A stretch of DNA of 8,877 bases from Rhodocyclaceae bacterium UBA6160. GTDB lineage: Bacteria > Pseudomonadota > Gammaproteobacteria > Burkholderiales > Rhodocyclaceae. This document shows, piece after piece, positions 1 to 6,161 of this stretch (within the stretch, counting starts at the first letter, position 1; every line of letters starts with the position of its first letter). The notes beneath the pieces were generated by a model that saw nothing but the letters and a program-made list of their open reading frames with translations, searched no databases and was not told the DNA's origin. Both the position numbers and the translations under genes were made by a program. The stretch is taken from NCBI GenBank assembly GCA_002422995.1, contig DIUK01000056.1, positions 2,971-11,847 of the forward strand, read 5' to 3'.

Positions 1-830
1 AGTTGCAAAATCTGCAAGCGCTCATCGGCTGTTGGCAAGTCGGCGCTGCTGATACGGCGTTGCGCCTTGGCTTGACTCGGTACATGAGCATAGTTGTAGA
101 TAGACAAGCGATCCGGGCTGAGTTTGATCACTGCATCCAGGGTGTGATTAAAGCTGATGACATTTTGCTTGGGCAAGCCATACATCAAATCGACTGAAAT
201 CGACTTAAAACCAAAGTCGCGTGCAGCAGTCATCACGCGCTTGGTCTCTTCCAGACTTTGAATGCGATTAACTGTTTTTTGCACGTCCAATGAAAAATCC
301 TGAATACCAATACTCATACGGTTAAAGCCAAGCTCGGCCAACAAGGCAACCGTTTCGACACTCACATTCCGCGGATCGACTTCAATCGAATACTCGCCAT
401 CGGGCAAAAGCATAAAACGCTCGCGGATCATGCCCATCAACAGCCGTAGCTCATCATCGACCAGGAAAGTTGGCGACCCACCGCCCCAGTGGAGCTGCGA
501 TACTTCGACTCCGCCGGCTAAATGCGATAAAACAGCATCCATCTCCCTCGCCAAATAAGCAAGATACTTTGCTGATCGGCCGTGATCTTTAGTAATGATT
601 TTGTTACAGGCACAGTAATAGCAAATTGATGGACAAAATGGGATATGCACATACACCGATAATGGACGACTCGCTGAAACCGTACCGCGCTGACCGAGCC
701 AATGCACATAATGAGTCGCGGTAAACGCCTCAACAAAGCGATCCGCTGTAGGATAGGAGGTGTATCGTGGCCCGTTAACCTCAAAGCGGCGGATCAACTC
801 GCGATCGAAAATAATATCTTGCTCGCTCAT
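1..830 (-). CDS. hemN: Oxygen-independent coproporphyrinogen III oxidase, 3' part outside the window
   Basis: Radical-SAM enzyme that decarboxylates coproporphyrinogen III to protoporphyrinogen IX without oxygen, in the cytoplasm, so haem can be made when the aerobic enzyme cannot work. I translated 276 open codons from ATG at 828-830 to the window edge; the family is usually about 455-460 residues, so the C-terminal two fifths lie outside. The 4Fe-4S/SAM motif is CPSICYYCAC, with cysteines at residues 66, 70, 73 and 75 (CX3CX2CXC), preceded by Y60-VHIPF. HWGGGSPTFL follows at about 114-123, then EVDPRN, NRMSIGIQDF and DLMYGLPKQ, all typical of HemN rather than the HemW-like paralogues. Upstream of the ATG the minus strand reads CTAAGGTT, a weak and very close ribosome site. 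The gene diverges from fnr across a region with an FNR box, which suggests anaerobic induction. Confidence 0.96.
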   Translation of the reverse strand, partial: MSEQDIIFDRELIRRFEVNGPRYTSYPTADRFVEAFTATHYVHWLGQRGTVSASRPLSVYVHIPFCPSICYYCACNKIITKDHGRSAKYLAYLAREMDAVLSHLAGGVEVSQLHWGGGSPTFLVDDELRLLMGMIRERFMLLPDGEYSIEVDPRNVSVETVALLAELGFNRMSIGIQDFSLDVQKTVNRIQSLEETKRVMTAARDFGFKSISVDLMYGLPKQNVISFNHTLDAVIKLSPDRLSIYNYAHVPSQAKAQRRISSADLPTADERLQILQ

Positions 831-861
831 AACCTTAGAATTGGGCATAAAATCGACACTT

Positions 862-872
862 GCTATATTGCA
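862..872 (-). promoter_or_regulatory. Candidate -10 region of the hemN promoter
   Basis: The minus strand reads TGCAATATAGC here. A hexamer AATATA (869 down to 864) with TG one base upstream resembles an extended -10 element. It would start transcription near position 857, about 42 bp from the centre of the FNR box at 893-906, the standard class II activator spacing. The predicted leader is under 30 nt to the hemN ATG. The same hexamer read on the plus strand is TATATT, which could serve as the -10 of fnr. This is inferred from spacing and sequence only. Confidence 0.45.
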
Positions 873-892
873 CCATACAAGTAGAGCGCAGA

Positions 893-906
893 TTGATAAA
901 AGTCAA
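893..906. promoter_or_regulatory. FNR-binding site between hemN and fnr
   Basis: TTGATAAAAGTCAA matches the FNR consensus TTGAT-N4-ATCAA at nine of ten conserved positions; the only change is G for A in the second half-site. It lies between divergent hemN and fnr, and fnr itself encodes a protein with all FNR DNA-contact residues. Relative to hemN the box sits at an activating class II position. Relative to a plus-strand promoter with -35 TTGGGC (841-846), a 17-bp spacer and -10 TATATT (864-869), it would lie about 18 to 31 bp downstream of the fnr start site, which would repress fnr, as in the known autoregulation of E. coli fnr. Confidence 0.85.
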
Positions 907-1013
907 AAACACTGCAAGCGTTGCCGCATCATCGCTGCACTTTATTTAGCCAACCTGTTCTAGCTACTCAGCCACTTTGCCCTTCTTCTTCTGCTCAAGC
1001 TCATCACCTACCT

Positions 1014-1766
1014 ATGAACGAACTTTCCAGGCAAGCTACGCTTAATCCAATACATGCCCCCCATGCGGCGTGCTCGCAATGCAATTTGCAAGAGCTTTGT
1101 CTGCCGGTGGGCTTAACAACCGCTGAATTGTCGACCATTGACCATTTAGTCAGCGAACGACGAAAAGTAGCCCGTGGTGATGCACTGTTTTGCTCAGGCG
1201 ATCACTTTACGGCGATTTATGCAGTCAAACTTGGCTTTTTCAAAACAGAGGTGCTCTCCGAAGATGGCCGCCATCAGGTCACCAGTTTTTATATGGCGGG
1301 AGAAGTGCTAGGCATGGATGGTATTAGTGCAGAAACCCACCATTGCGACGCCATTGCGCTTGAGGACAGTGAAGTGTGCCTTATTCCTTTTAATCAGCTC
1401 GAATCAGTTTCACTCAAAGTGCCTACACTTCAGCGTCATCTACACCGTGTACTGAGCCGCGAAATTGTGCGTGATCAAGGCATGATGATGATGCTGGGTG
1501 CAATGCGTGCTGAAGAACGCGTCATTGCCTTCTTACTGAATCTCTCGCAACGTTACATCGCTCGAGGTTATGCTGCAGCTGACTTCAACTTGCGCATGAC
1601 GCGGGAAGAAATTGGGTCTTACCTGGGCTTAAAACTCGAAACTGTCAGCCGAGCTTTTTCACACTTGCAAGAAGAAGGACTGGTACAAGTAGAAAAAAAA
1701 CGCATCCGTCTCATGGATACTGCCAGACTAAAAAAACTGCTCTCGCATGATGACGCATCCCGATAA
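1014..1766 (+). CDS. fnr: FNR, oxygen-sensing transcriptional regulator of the CRP/FNR family
   Basis: Cytoplasmic global regulator. Without oxygen it binds a 4Fe-4S cluster, dimerises and binds TTGAT-N4-ATCAA sites; oxygen destroys the cluster. Starting at the ATG gives 250 residues, the same length as E. coli FNR. The cluster ligands fall at the same positions as in E. coli: C20, C23 and C29 (CSQCNLQELC) and C122 (EVCLIPF). Residues about 35-145 form the cyclic-nucleotide-like beta barrel, followed by the dimer helix, with aspartate at 154, and a winged helix. The recognition helix reads LGLKLETVSR, with E209, S212 and R213 as in E. coli. An in-frame TTG at 921 would add 31 residues unlike FNR and would leave only 14 bp after the FNR box, so I prefer 1014. 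No clear Shine-Dalgarno precedes that ATG. It is the probable regulator of both FNR boxes in this window. Confidence 0.96.
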   Translation: MNELSRQATLNPIHAPHAACSQCNLQELCLPVGLTTAELSTIDHLVSERRKVARGDALFCSGDHFTAIYAVKLGFFKTEVLSEDGRHQVTSFYMAGEVLGMDGISAETHHCDAIALEDSEVCLIPFNQLESVSLKVPTLQRHLHRVLSREIVRDQGMMMMLGAMRAEERVIAFLLNLSQRYIARGYAAADFNLRMTREEIGSYLGLKLETVSRAFSHLQEEGLVQVEKKRIRLMDTARLKKLLSHDDASR

Positions 1767-1787
1767 GGCTCGGCACATATAAACCAT

Positions 1788-1806
1788 TCTGATATTTAAA
1801 ATCAGA
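1788..1806. terminator. Weak hairpin between convergent fnr and the small membrane-protein gene
   Basis: TCTGAT and ATCAGA form a perfect 6-bp inverted repeat around a 7-base A/T loop, 22 bp after the fnr stop and 48 bp past the end of the convergent gene. The location suits a shared terminator, but the stem is short and has only two G-C pairs, and no T-tract follows on the plus strand. It may be chance. Confidence 0.25.
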
Positions 1807-1853
1807 GCATCTCCACCACTCAAAATCAGCGCTTCCCAGTTAAAAGTAAAATC

Positions 1854-2108
1854 TCATACAAGCGGCTTTTCAACTATGGATAGTTGCTCAGAGCGAATCA
1901 GAAGATACGTAATCAAGCTTGACGTTGCACACAAAAACCAAAAACAAAAAAAACCAATGGAATACGTGGCGATACTGGAAAAATGAACTGGCTTGCCAAG
2001 AAAATAAAGTGCCTGCGGATCAATCAAAGTAAAAAAAACACCTTCAGCAACGCCTGCAACTAAAAAAGACGTCCACAATACCGACAAGACATGTTGAGTT
2101 GTATTCAT
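1854..2108 (-). CDS. Small two-helix inner-membrane protein of unknown function
   Basis: The 84-residue product is not one I can name. Two hydrophobic segments, at about residues 8-28 and 46-70, are joined by a short loop containing IDPQALYFLGKPVHF; the C-terminal tail is short. There is no haem-binding CXXCH or metal-binding pattern; single cysteines sit at residues 55 and 60 in the second helix (FFCFWFLC). I start at ATG 2106-2108, because AGGGAG at 2115-2120 (minus strand) is spaced 6 nt from it; an overlapping GTG at 2109-2111 would be only 3 nt away. It is convergent with fnr and lies 174 bp downstream of fixH on the same strand, so it could be the last gene of the oxidase operon or have its own promoter. 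The good ribosome site and membrane character make it a real gene. A role in cbb3 assembly or respiration is suggested only by location. Confidence 0.75.
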   Translation of the reverse strand: MNTTQHVLSVLWTSFLVAGVAEGVFFTLIDPQALYFLGKPVHFSSIATYSIGFFCFWFLCATSSLITYLLIRSEQLSIVEKPLV

Positions 2109-2230
2109 CACGCACTCCCTTGAAATAAGCGGGCTTTACTTTGAGCCGACTACTTGTTATCTAGCTTTATTATGAACGAGGATGAGCTATCTTGTCTTAC
2201 CTTTTAGTGATGCTTTTGCCTATTTCTCGA

Positions 2231-2264
2231 TTTTTCCAAAAACCGCTTTTTTCCAAAAACCGCT
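2231..2264. repeat. Perfect 17-bp tandem duplication
   Basis: The unit TTTTTCCAAAAACCGCT occurs twice with no gap (2231-2247 and 2248-2264). Each unit holds a small inverted repeat, TTTTTCCAAAAA. It sits in the spacer between fixH, whose stop is at 2283-2285, and the start of the small membrane-protein gene. The array is just past the 3' end of the oxidase operon. I see no classical intrinsic terminator here: there is no GC-rich stem followed by a T-run. The rest of this spacer (2109-2282) shows no recognisable element besides the ribosome site at 2115-2120. Confidence 0.9.
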
Positions 2265-2282
2265 TAAAAATAGCTGATCAAC

Positions 2283-2822
2283 CTATTCAAGTACGTCCCT
2301 TGCCTGCTGAGGCTGAGTCCAACCAATCAAAGTTTCACCTTGTGCAGGCAAGATTATATTGCCCAGCAGCCGCCAGGTCTTTTTCTCATCCTCCAGCAAA
2401 ACCAGCCAATGACCAGCTAAGGGAAGATGCAAACTCTCACTAAGATATCTGTCACCTGATCGCTGCAAAATAAAAGTTTGATCAAGCCCTGCACGAGTCG
2501 GATGAGAAATGGTTGCCACAATATTTTTTGGCAAAACAAACGCCGAATCAGATGTCTGCAAACGAACAGACAATCCATCAACGCTCAAGCGAATACCTGC
2601 CCGCAAACCGGATTTTTGCGCTTGCGCACTACTCAACAAGGTTTGATTCATGTTCAAACCCTTTTTGTAATAATCGCCAGTGACTAAACCATCGTCAGAC
2701 TTTACGGCAATCCAGGCCGTGCACAAGCCCGCGATAACGACAACACAAGGCCCTAGCATTAGTAACCATGGCCAGGGCTCTTTGTACCAGGGGTGTCCAT
2801 CATTGACTTTAAAGTTTTTCAT
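2283..2822 (-). CDS. ccoH: CcoH/FixH, cbb3 oxidase assembly and stability protein
   Basis: Single-span membrane protein needed for stable assembly of cbb3 oxidase. The 179-residue product begins with a short cytoplasmic stretch and the family signature PWYKEPWPWLLMLGP (residues 11-25), then a transmembrane helix at about 18-40. SDDGLVTGDYYKKGLNMNQ (42-60) follows, the typical FixH motif after the helix. The remainder, about 60-179, is a predicted periplasmic beta-rich domain. Its ATG overlaps the ccoG stop by 4 bp (ATGA), and there is no good ribosome site, so it is probably translated by coupling to ccoG. It is the last recognised gene of the oxidase cluster; the next minus-strand gene starts 174 bp downstream. 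Confidence 0.93.
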   Translation of the reverse strand: MKNFKVNDGHPWYKEPWPWLLMLGPCVVVIAGLCTAWIAVKSDDGLVTGDYYKKGLNMNQTLLSSAQAQKSGLRAGIRLSVDGLSVRLQTSDSAFVLPKNIVATISHPTRAGLDQTFILQRSGDRYLSESLHLPLAGHWLVLLEDEKKTWRLLGNIILPAQGETLIGWTQPQQARDVLE

Positions 2823-4234
2823 GGCAGAAAGAATTTAGCCTCTTCGCTAATGATCGGCTCATGCCCTGAAACATCCTTGAAATCAAAGTAAATTTCATGG
2901 GCGCCTTTTTTACCGCTCTCAGGTGGGGCCTGTACTTGCACCAGCACTGTTCTGTCAGCCTCAGTTGGCAAGTCAAATACGGGGGGCGACAGCATGGTTA
3001 AGCCAGGCAAACCGCGCACGGTGAGCTCATATTGCTGCGCATGTTCCGACACATTCATCAAGTGCAAGCGATACACGTTTTCAATCATGCCGTTATCAAC
3101 TTCCCTTGCCAACACAGCACGATCACGAATCACATCCACTTTTAGCGCAGGTTTTGTTGCAACGCCCCAAATAAAAGCAAGAATAATTACCCACAGCACA
3201 ACGGCATATATCAAAACACGTGGCCGGATAACATGTCCAATAATCTCGCGCCAACCCCATTGAGAAGCGATGGCGTGTTCAGTTGAATACCGAATCAAGC
3301 CCTTGGGTGTGCTCATTTTCTCCATCACTTGATCACAGGCATCAATACAAGCTGCACAGCCAATGCACTCATACTGCAAGCCTTTGCGTATATCAATTCC
3401 CGTTGGGCAAACCTGCACACAAATACCACAATCAACACAATCGCCTTTGCCTTGCGCCTTGTAGTCATCCCCTTTTTTGTGGCCACCGCGAGGCTCGCCA
3501 CGCTTGGCATCATAGGTAATGGTGAGTGTATCCGGATCAAACATCACCCCTTGAAAACGTGCGTAAGGGCACATGTATTTACACACCTGCTCACGCAAGT
3601 GTCCAGCAAAAATATAAGTAAACGTACTGTAAAAAATAATCCAGAACGTCTCCCATGGACCGAGTGAAAAACTAAAAACGGATGCCGCCAAGGTTTTAAT
3701 AGGCGTGAAGTACCCAACAAAAGTAAATCCAGTCCACAGCGCCAAGAGCCCCCAAGCGACATATTTAGCCAATCGGAGCAATATTTTTCGTGACGACATG
3801 GCAGCAGAATCAAGTTTCATTCGTGCAGTACGATCACCTTCTATCTTGCGCTCTATCCACAAGAAAATTTCGGTATATACAGTTTGCGGGCATGCATAGC
3901 CACACCACAGCCTGCCACCTACTGCGGTAAATAAAAAAAGTGAATAAGCCGAAATAATTAATAAAACAGCAAGATAAATCACGTCCTGCGGCCAAAAAAC
4001 CAGCCCAAACACATAAAACTTCCGCGCTACCAAATCAAACAGCACAGCCTGTCTTCCATGCCATGGCAACCAGCACAAACCATAGAACAGCAACTGGGTG
4101 AACCACACCATTAACCATCGCGCATTGGCATAAACCCCACTCACTGAGCGCGGATAAACTTTATTGTGAACTTCGTACAGACTTTTTTCAATAAAGATCA
4201 CAGGCTTTTCAACAGGCGTTGGCGATATGGCCAT
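2819..4234 (-). CDS. ccoG: CcoG/FixG, polyferredoxin-type copper/cbb3 assembly protein
   Basis: Inner-membrane iron-sulphur protein; CcoG homologues are reported to reduce Cu(II) to Cu(I) in cbb3 biogenesis. The product has 471 residues. Several membrane helices lie in the first half (about 38-60, 80-105, 155-178, 190-212) and another near 338-358. Cysteine motifs are CGYACP (111-116), CKYMCP (218-223), then two ferredoxin-type 4Fe-4S motifs: C266, C269, C272, C276 (CVDCGICVQVCP) and C290, C293, C296, C300 (CIGCAACIDAC). The C-terminal region after about 360 is the Ig-like periplasmic domain of the family (PALKVDVIRDR onward). It follows ccoP after a 104-bp gap. The start ATG at 4232-4234 has no clear Shine-Dalgarno, but the MAISP start followed by VYPRSVSGVYANARW is the usual arrangement. 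Confidence 0.96.
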   Translation of the reverse strand: MAISPTPVEKPVIFIEKSLYEVHNKVYPRSVSGVYANARWLMVWFTQLLFYGLCWLPWHGRQAVLFDLVARKFYVFGLVFWPQDVIYLAVLLIISAYSLFLFTAVGGRLWCGYACPQTVYTEIFLWIERKIEGDRTARMKLDSAAMSSRKILLRLAKYVAWGLLALWTGFTFVGYFTPIKTLAASVFSFSLGPWETFWIIFYSTFTYIFAGHLREQVCKYMCPYARFQGVMFDPDTLTITYDAKRGEPRGGHKKGDDYKAQGKGDCVDCGICVQVCPTGIDIRKGLQYECIGCAACIDACDQVMEKMSTPKGLIRYSTEHAIASQWGWREIIGHVIRPRVLIYAVVLWVIILAFIWGVATKPALKVDVIRDRAVLAREVDNGMIENVYRLHLMNVSEHAQQYELTVRGLPGLTMLSPPVFDLPTEADRTVLVQVQAPPESGKKGAHEIYFDFKDVSGHEPIISEEAKFFLP

Positions 4235-4338
4235 GGTGAGTATTTTTAGCAGGTAATTTAGTGAGTCAAACCAAAAACATCCGTAGCGGAAAAGCGATAC
4301 TTATTAAAAGCACCACCTTTCCTCTCATGCAACCTGAA

Positions 4339-5262
4339 TCATTCTGCCTTCTCGGATTCATTGAAACCACCTTGCGACAAACCATAAACATAAGCAGTCA
4401 ACAAGTGGCCTTTAGCTTCGCCAAGAAAATCGCCAAACGCGGGCATTTGGTTCATGCGCCCCTGCGTTATGGTTTCAATAATGGCATTCTCCGAGCGGCC
4501 ATACAGCCAAATGTTATCAGCCAAGTTAGGCGCGACGCCCATATTGCCCTGACCTTCTGCTCCATGGCAGGCTGCACAAGCTGAACCAAACAAAGGCTTG
4601 CCGCGATGAACCCTGATCGAGTCAGCAGCCATGCCCGATAATGAGCGCACATAATTTGCAATATCCTTGATGTCCTCACCGCTTAAATCGGGCTTTACGC
4701 CTTTAGCTGGCATTACCCCCATCCGCCCCTGGGTAATAGATGTCTTGATATCTTCTGGCGTGCCACCATATAGCCAGTCTTTATCTGCCAGGTTAGGAAA
4801 TCCTTTGGCGCCACGGGCATCTGACCCATGGCACTGTGAGCAATAGGTTAAAAAAAGTCGCTGCCCCATCTCTTTTGCCTCTGGATTCATGGCAACGGTA
4901 CGAATATCTTGTTTTAGATATTTCTGAAAAATCGGGCCGTATTGCTCTTCTGTCTTGTTGATTTCCTTGTCATATTGACCAACAGACGTCCATCCATATT
5001 GGCCTTTAAAGCTACCCAAGCCTGGATACATCGCCAGATAAAACAGTGAAAAAATAACTGTAAAATAAAATAACCAGCGCCACCAGTTCGGCAAAGGATT
5101 ACTAAACTCTTCCAGCGTTTCATCCCAAACGTGTCCTGTGGTCTGTCCTGGCAGATGTTTAGCGGAGCTTTGCAGCCAAAGCAGGGCCGCGCAACCAATA
5201 ATACTTACCAAGCTCACAACCGTAATATAAATACTCCAAAAGCTGCTAAAAAAATCGCTCAT
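4339..5262 (-). CDS. ccoP: Cytochrome c oxidase cbb3-type subunit III, dihaem
   Basis: Membrane-anchored dihaem c subunit that takes electrons from cytochrome bc1 via soluble c-type cytochromes and passes them toward CcoO and CcoN. The product has 307 residues. It has two N-terminal helices (about 8-30 and 61-82) joined by the cytoplasmic CcoP loop GHVWDETLEEFSNPLPNWW (43-61). Two c-type domains follow in the periplasm: CSQCH at 141-145 with a likely methionine ligand M184 (GVMPA), and CAACH at 229-233 with M273 (QMPAFG). This is the two-haem form, not the triheme form found in some Neisseria and Campylobacter relatives. AAGGG on the minus strand is 6 nt before the ATG, and the ATG overlaps the ccoQ stop by 4 bp. 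Confidence 0.97.
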   Translation of the reverse strand: MSDFFSSFWSIYITVVSLVSIIGCAALLWLQSSAKHLPGQTTGHVWDETLEEFSNPLPNWWRWLFYFTVIFSLFYLAMYPGLGSFKGQYGWTSVGQYDKEINKTEEQYGPIFQKYLKQDIRTVAMNPEAKEMGQRLFLTYCSQCHGSDARGAKGFPNLADKDWLYGGTPEDIKTSITQGRMGVMPAKGVKPDLSGEDIKDIANYVRSLSGMAADSIRVHRGKPLFGSACAACHGAEGQGNMGVAPNLADNIWLYGRSENAIIETITQGRMNQMPAFGDFLGEAKGHLLTAYVYGLSQGGFNESEKAE

Positions 5263-5477
5263 GATGTGCCCTTTTGCTGTTTTTCTCTTTGTCTATGCAA
5301 CACTTTTGGTTTAGGTAAGGTTTCACAGGGACTCGATAACTCATCGTCATCCAGCGGGATTCTTGCGGCTTGGTCATATGATTGCCGCCGTCGGTCAGAA
5401 TAAGCCCACCAAATAATTCCGATAAAAATCAAAAAAGACAGCACTGTTACCGCAGACCTCAACTCATTAATTTCCAT
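5259..5477 (-). CDS. ccoQ: Cytochrome c oxidase cbb3-type subunit IV (CcoQ)
   Basis: Small single-helix subunit that stabilises the cbb3 complex. The product has 72 residues. The helix is at about 10-26 (VTVLSFLIFIGIIWWAY), followed by a basic stretch SDRRRQ and an acidic PLDDDE, the usual CcoQ layout. The tail after about residue 48 is rich in lysine, arginine and glutamine; tail length varies in this family. It starts 12 nt after ccoO and its stop overlaps the ccoP start (ATGA). The sequence is poorly conserved in general, so the call leans on position between ccoO and ccoP as well as on the helix pattern. Confidence 0.92.
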   Translation of the reverse strand: MEINELRSAVTVLSFLIFIGIIWWAYSDRRRQSYDQAARIPLDDDELSSPCETLPKPKVLHRQREKQQKGTS

Positions 5478-5489
5478 AGCGGTCTCGCT

Positions 5490-6101
5490 TTAGCGCACCT
5501 GTTTAATCGCGGTGCCCATGCCCTGCAGATAGGCGACCAATGCATCCAATTCGGACTTCCCCTGAAGTTCAGCAGGCGCAGCAGCAATTTCACTATCGGT
5601 ATAAGGCACACCAACATTACGTAAAGCCAACATCTTGGCTTTGATATCGCCTGCCGTTAAGGGGCGATCCAGCCAGGAATAAGCCGGCATATTGGATTCA
5701 GGCACGACATCTCGCGGATTCAACAAATGCGTTCTGTGCCATACATCCGAATACCGCCCACCCACACGCGCTAAATCCGGACCAGTCCGCTTAGATCCCC
5801 ACTGAAACGGATGGTCATAAACAAACTCGCCGGCAACGGAGTAATGGCCATAGCGCTCAGTTTCAGCACGAAACGGACGAATCATCTGGGAATGGCAGTT
5901 GTAACAACCTTCTCGAATATAAATATCGCGCCCGGAAAGTTGCAAGGGCGGATAAGGCTTAATGAGAGCATTGATTGGGGAAGTGGTCGACTTCTGAAAA
6001 AACAGCGGCACAATCTCCAACAAACCGGCCACGCTAATGGTCAGGATTGTGAGAACAATCAATAAGCCCACATTTCTTTCAATCTTGTCATGCGTCAGCA
6101 T
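5490..6101 (-). CDS. ccoO: Cytochrome c oxidase cbb3-type subunit II, monohaem
   Basis: Membrane-anchored mono-haem c subunit that relays electrons from CcoP to CcoN. The product has 203 residues, the typical length. One N-terminal helix at about 11-35 anchors it. The haem motif is CYNCH at 66-70 within YIREGCYNCHSQMIRPF, and the likely distal methionine is M138 in ESNMPAYSW. EFVYDHPFQWGSKRTGPDLARVGGRY (93-118) contains the conserved CcoO block. The ATG at 6099-6101 is preceded on the minus strand by AGGAG (6111-6115), 9 nt away. It lies 60 bp downstream of ccoN on the same strand. Confidence 0.97.
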   Translation of the reverse strand: MLTHDKIERNVGLLIVLTILTISVAGLLEIVPLFFQKSTTSPINALIKPYPPLQLSGRDIYIREGCYNCHSQMIRPFRAETERYGHYSVAGEFVYDHPFQWGSKRTGPDLARVGGRYSDVWHRTHLLNPRDVVPESNMPAYSWLDRPLTAGDIKAKMLALRNVGVPYTDSEIAAAPAELQGKSELDALVAYLQGMGTAIKQVR

Positions 6102-6161
6102 TGCTGAATACTCCTGTGTAATGGCATGGTTATCTAATAGGAACGAACCTGTAGCAATACA

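Noticed and set aside
518..784. 88-residue minus-strand open frame
   Set aside because: It overlaps hemN in another frame of the same strand; the hemN frame carries the CX3CX2CXC and GGGSPTF motifs.
921..1013. N-terminal extension of FNR from an in-frame TTG at 921
   Set aside because: The extra 31 residues do not resemble FNR, the TTG lies just after the FNR box, and starting at 1014 gives 250 residues with all cysteines and DNA-contact residues at the E. coli positions.
2192..2443. 83-residue plus-strand open frame covering the 17-bp repeat
   Set aside because: It runs antisense into fixH, has no recognisable protein features, and its start precedes a repeat-rich spacer.
3544..3813. 89-residue minus-strand open frame inside ccoG
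   Set aside because: It is out of frame with the intact ccoG, which contains the expected cysteine motifs throughout.
4231..4270. Internal promoter or FNR half-site before ccoG (minus strand TTGACTCACTAAATT)
   Set aside because: TTGACT resembles a -35, but no good -10 is found at the right spacing before the ATG, and there is no second FNR half-site.
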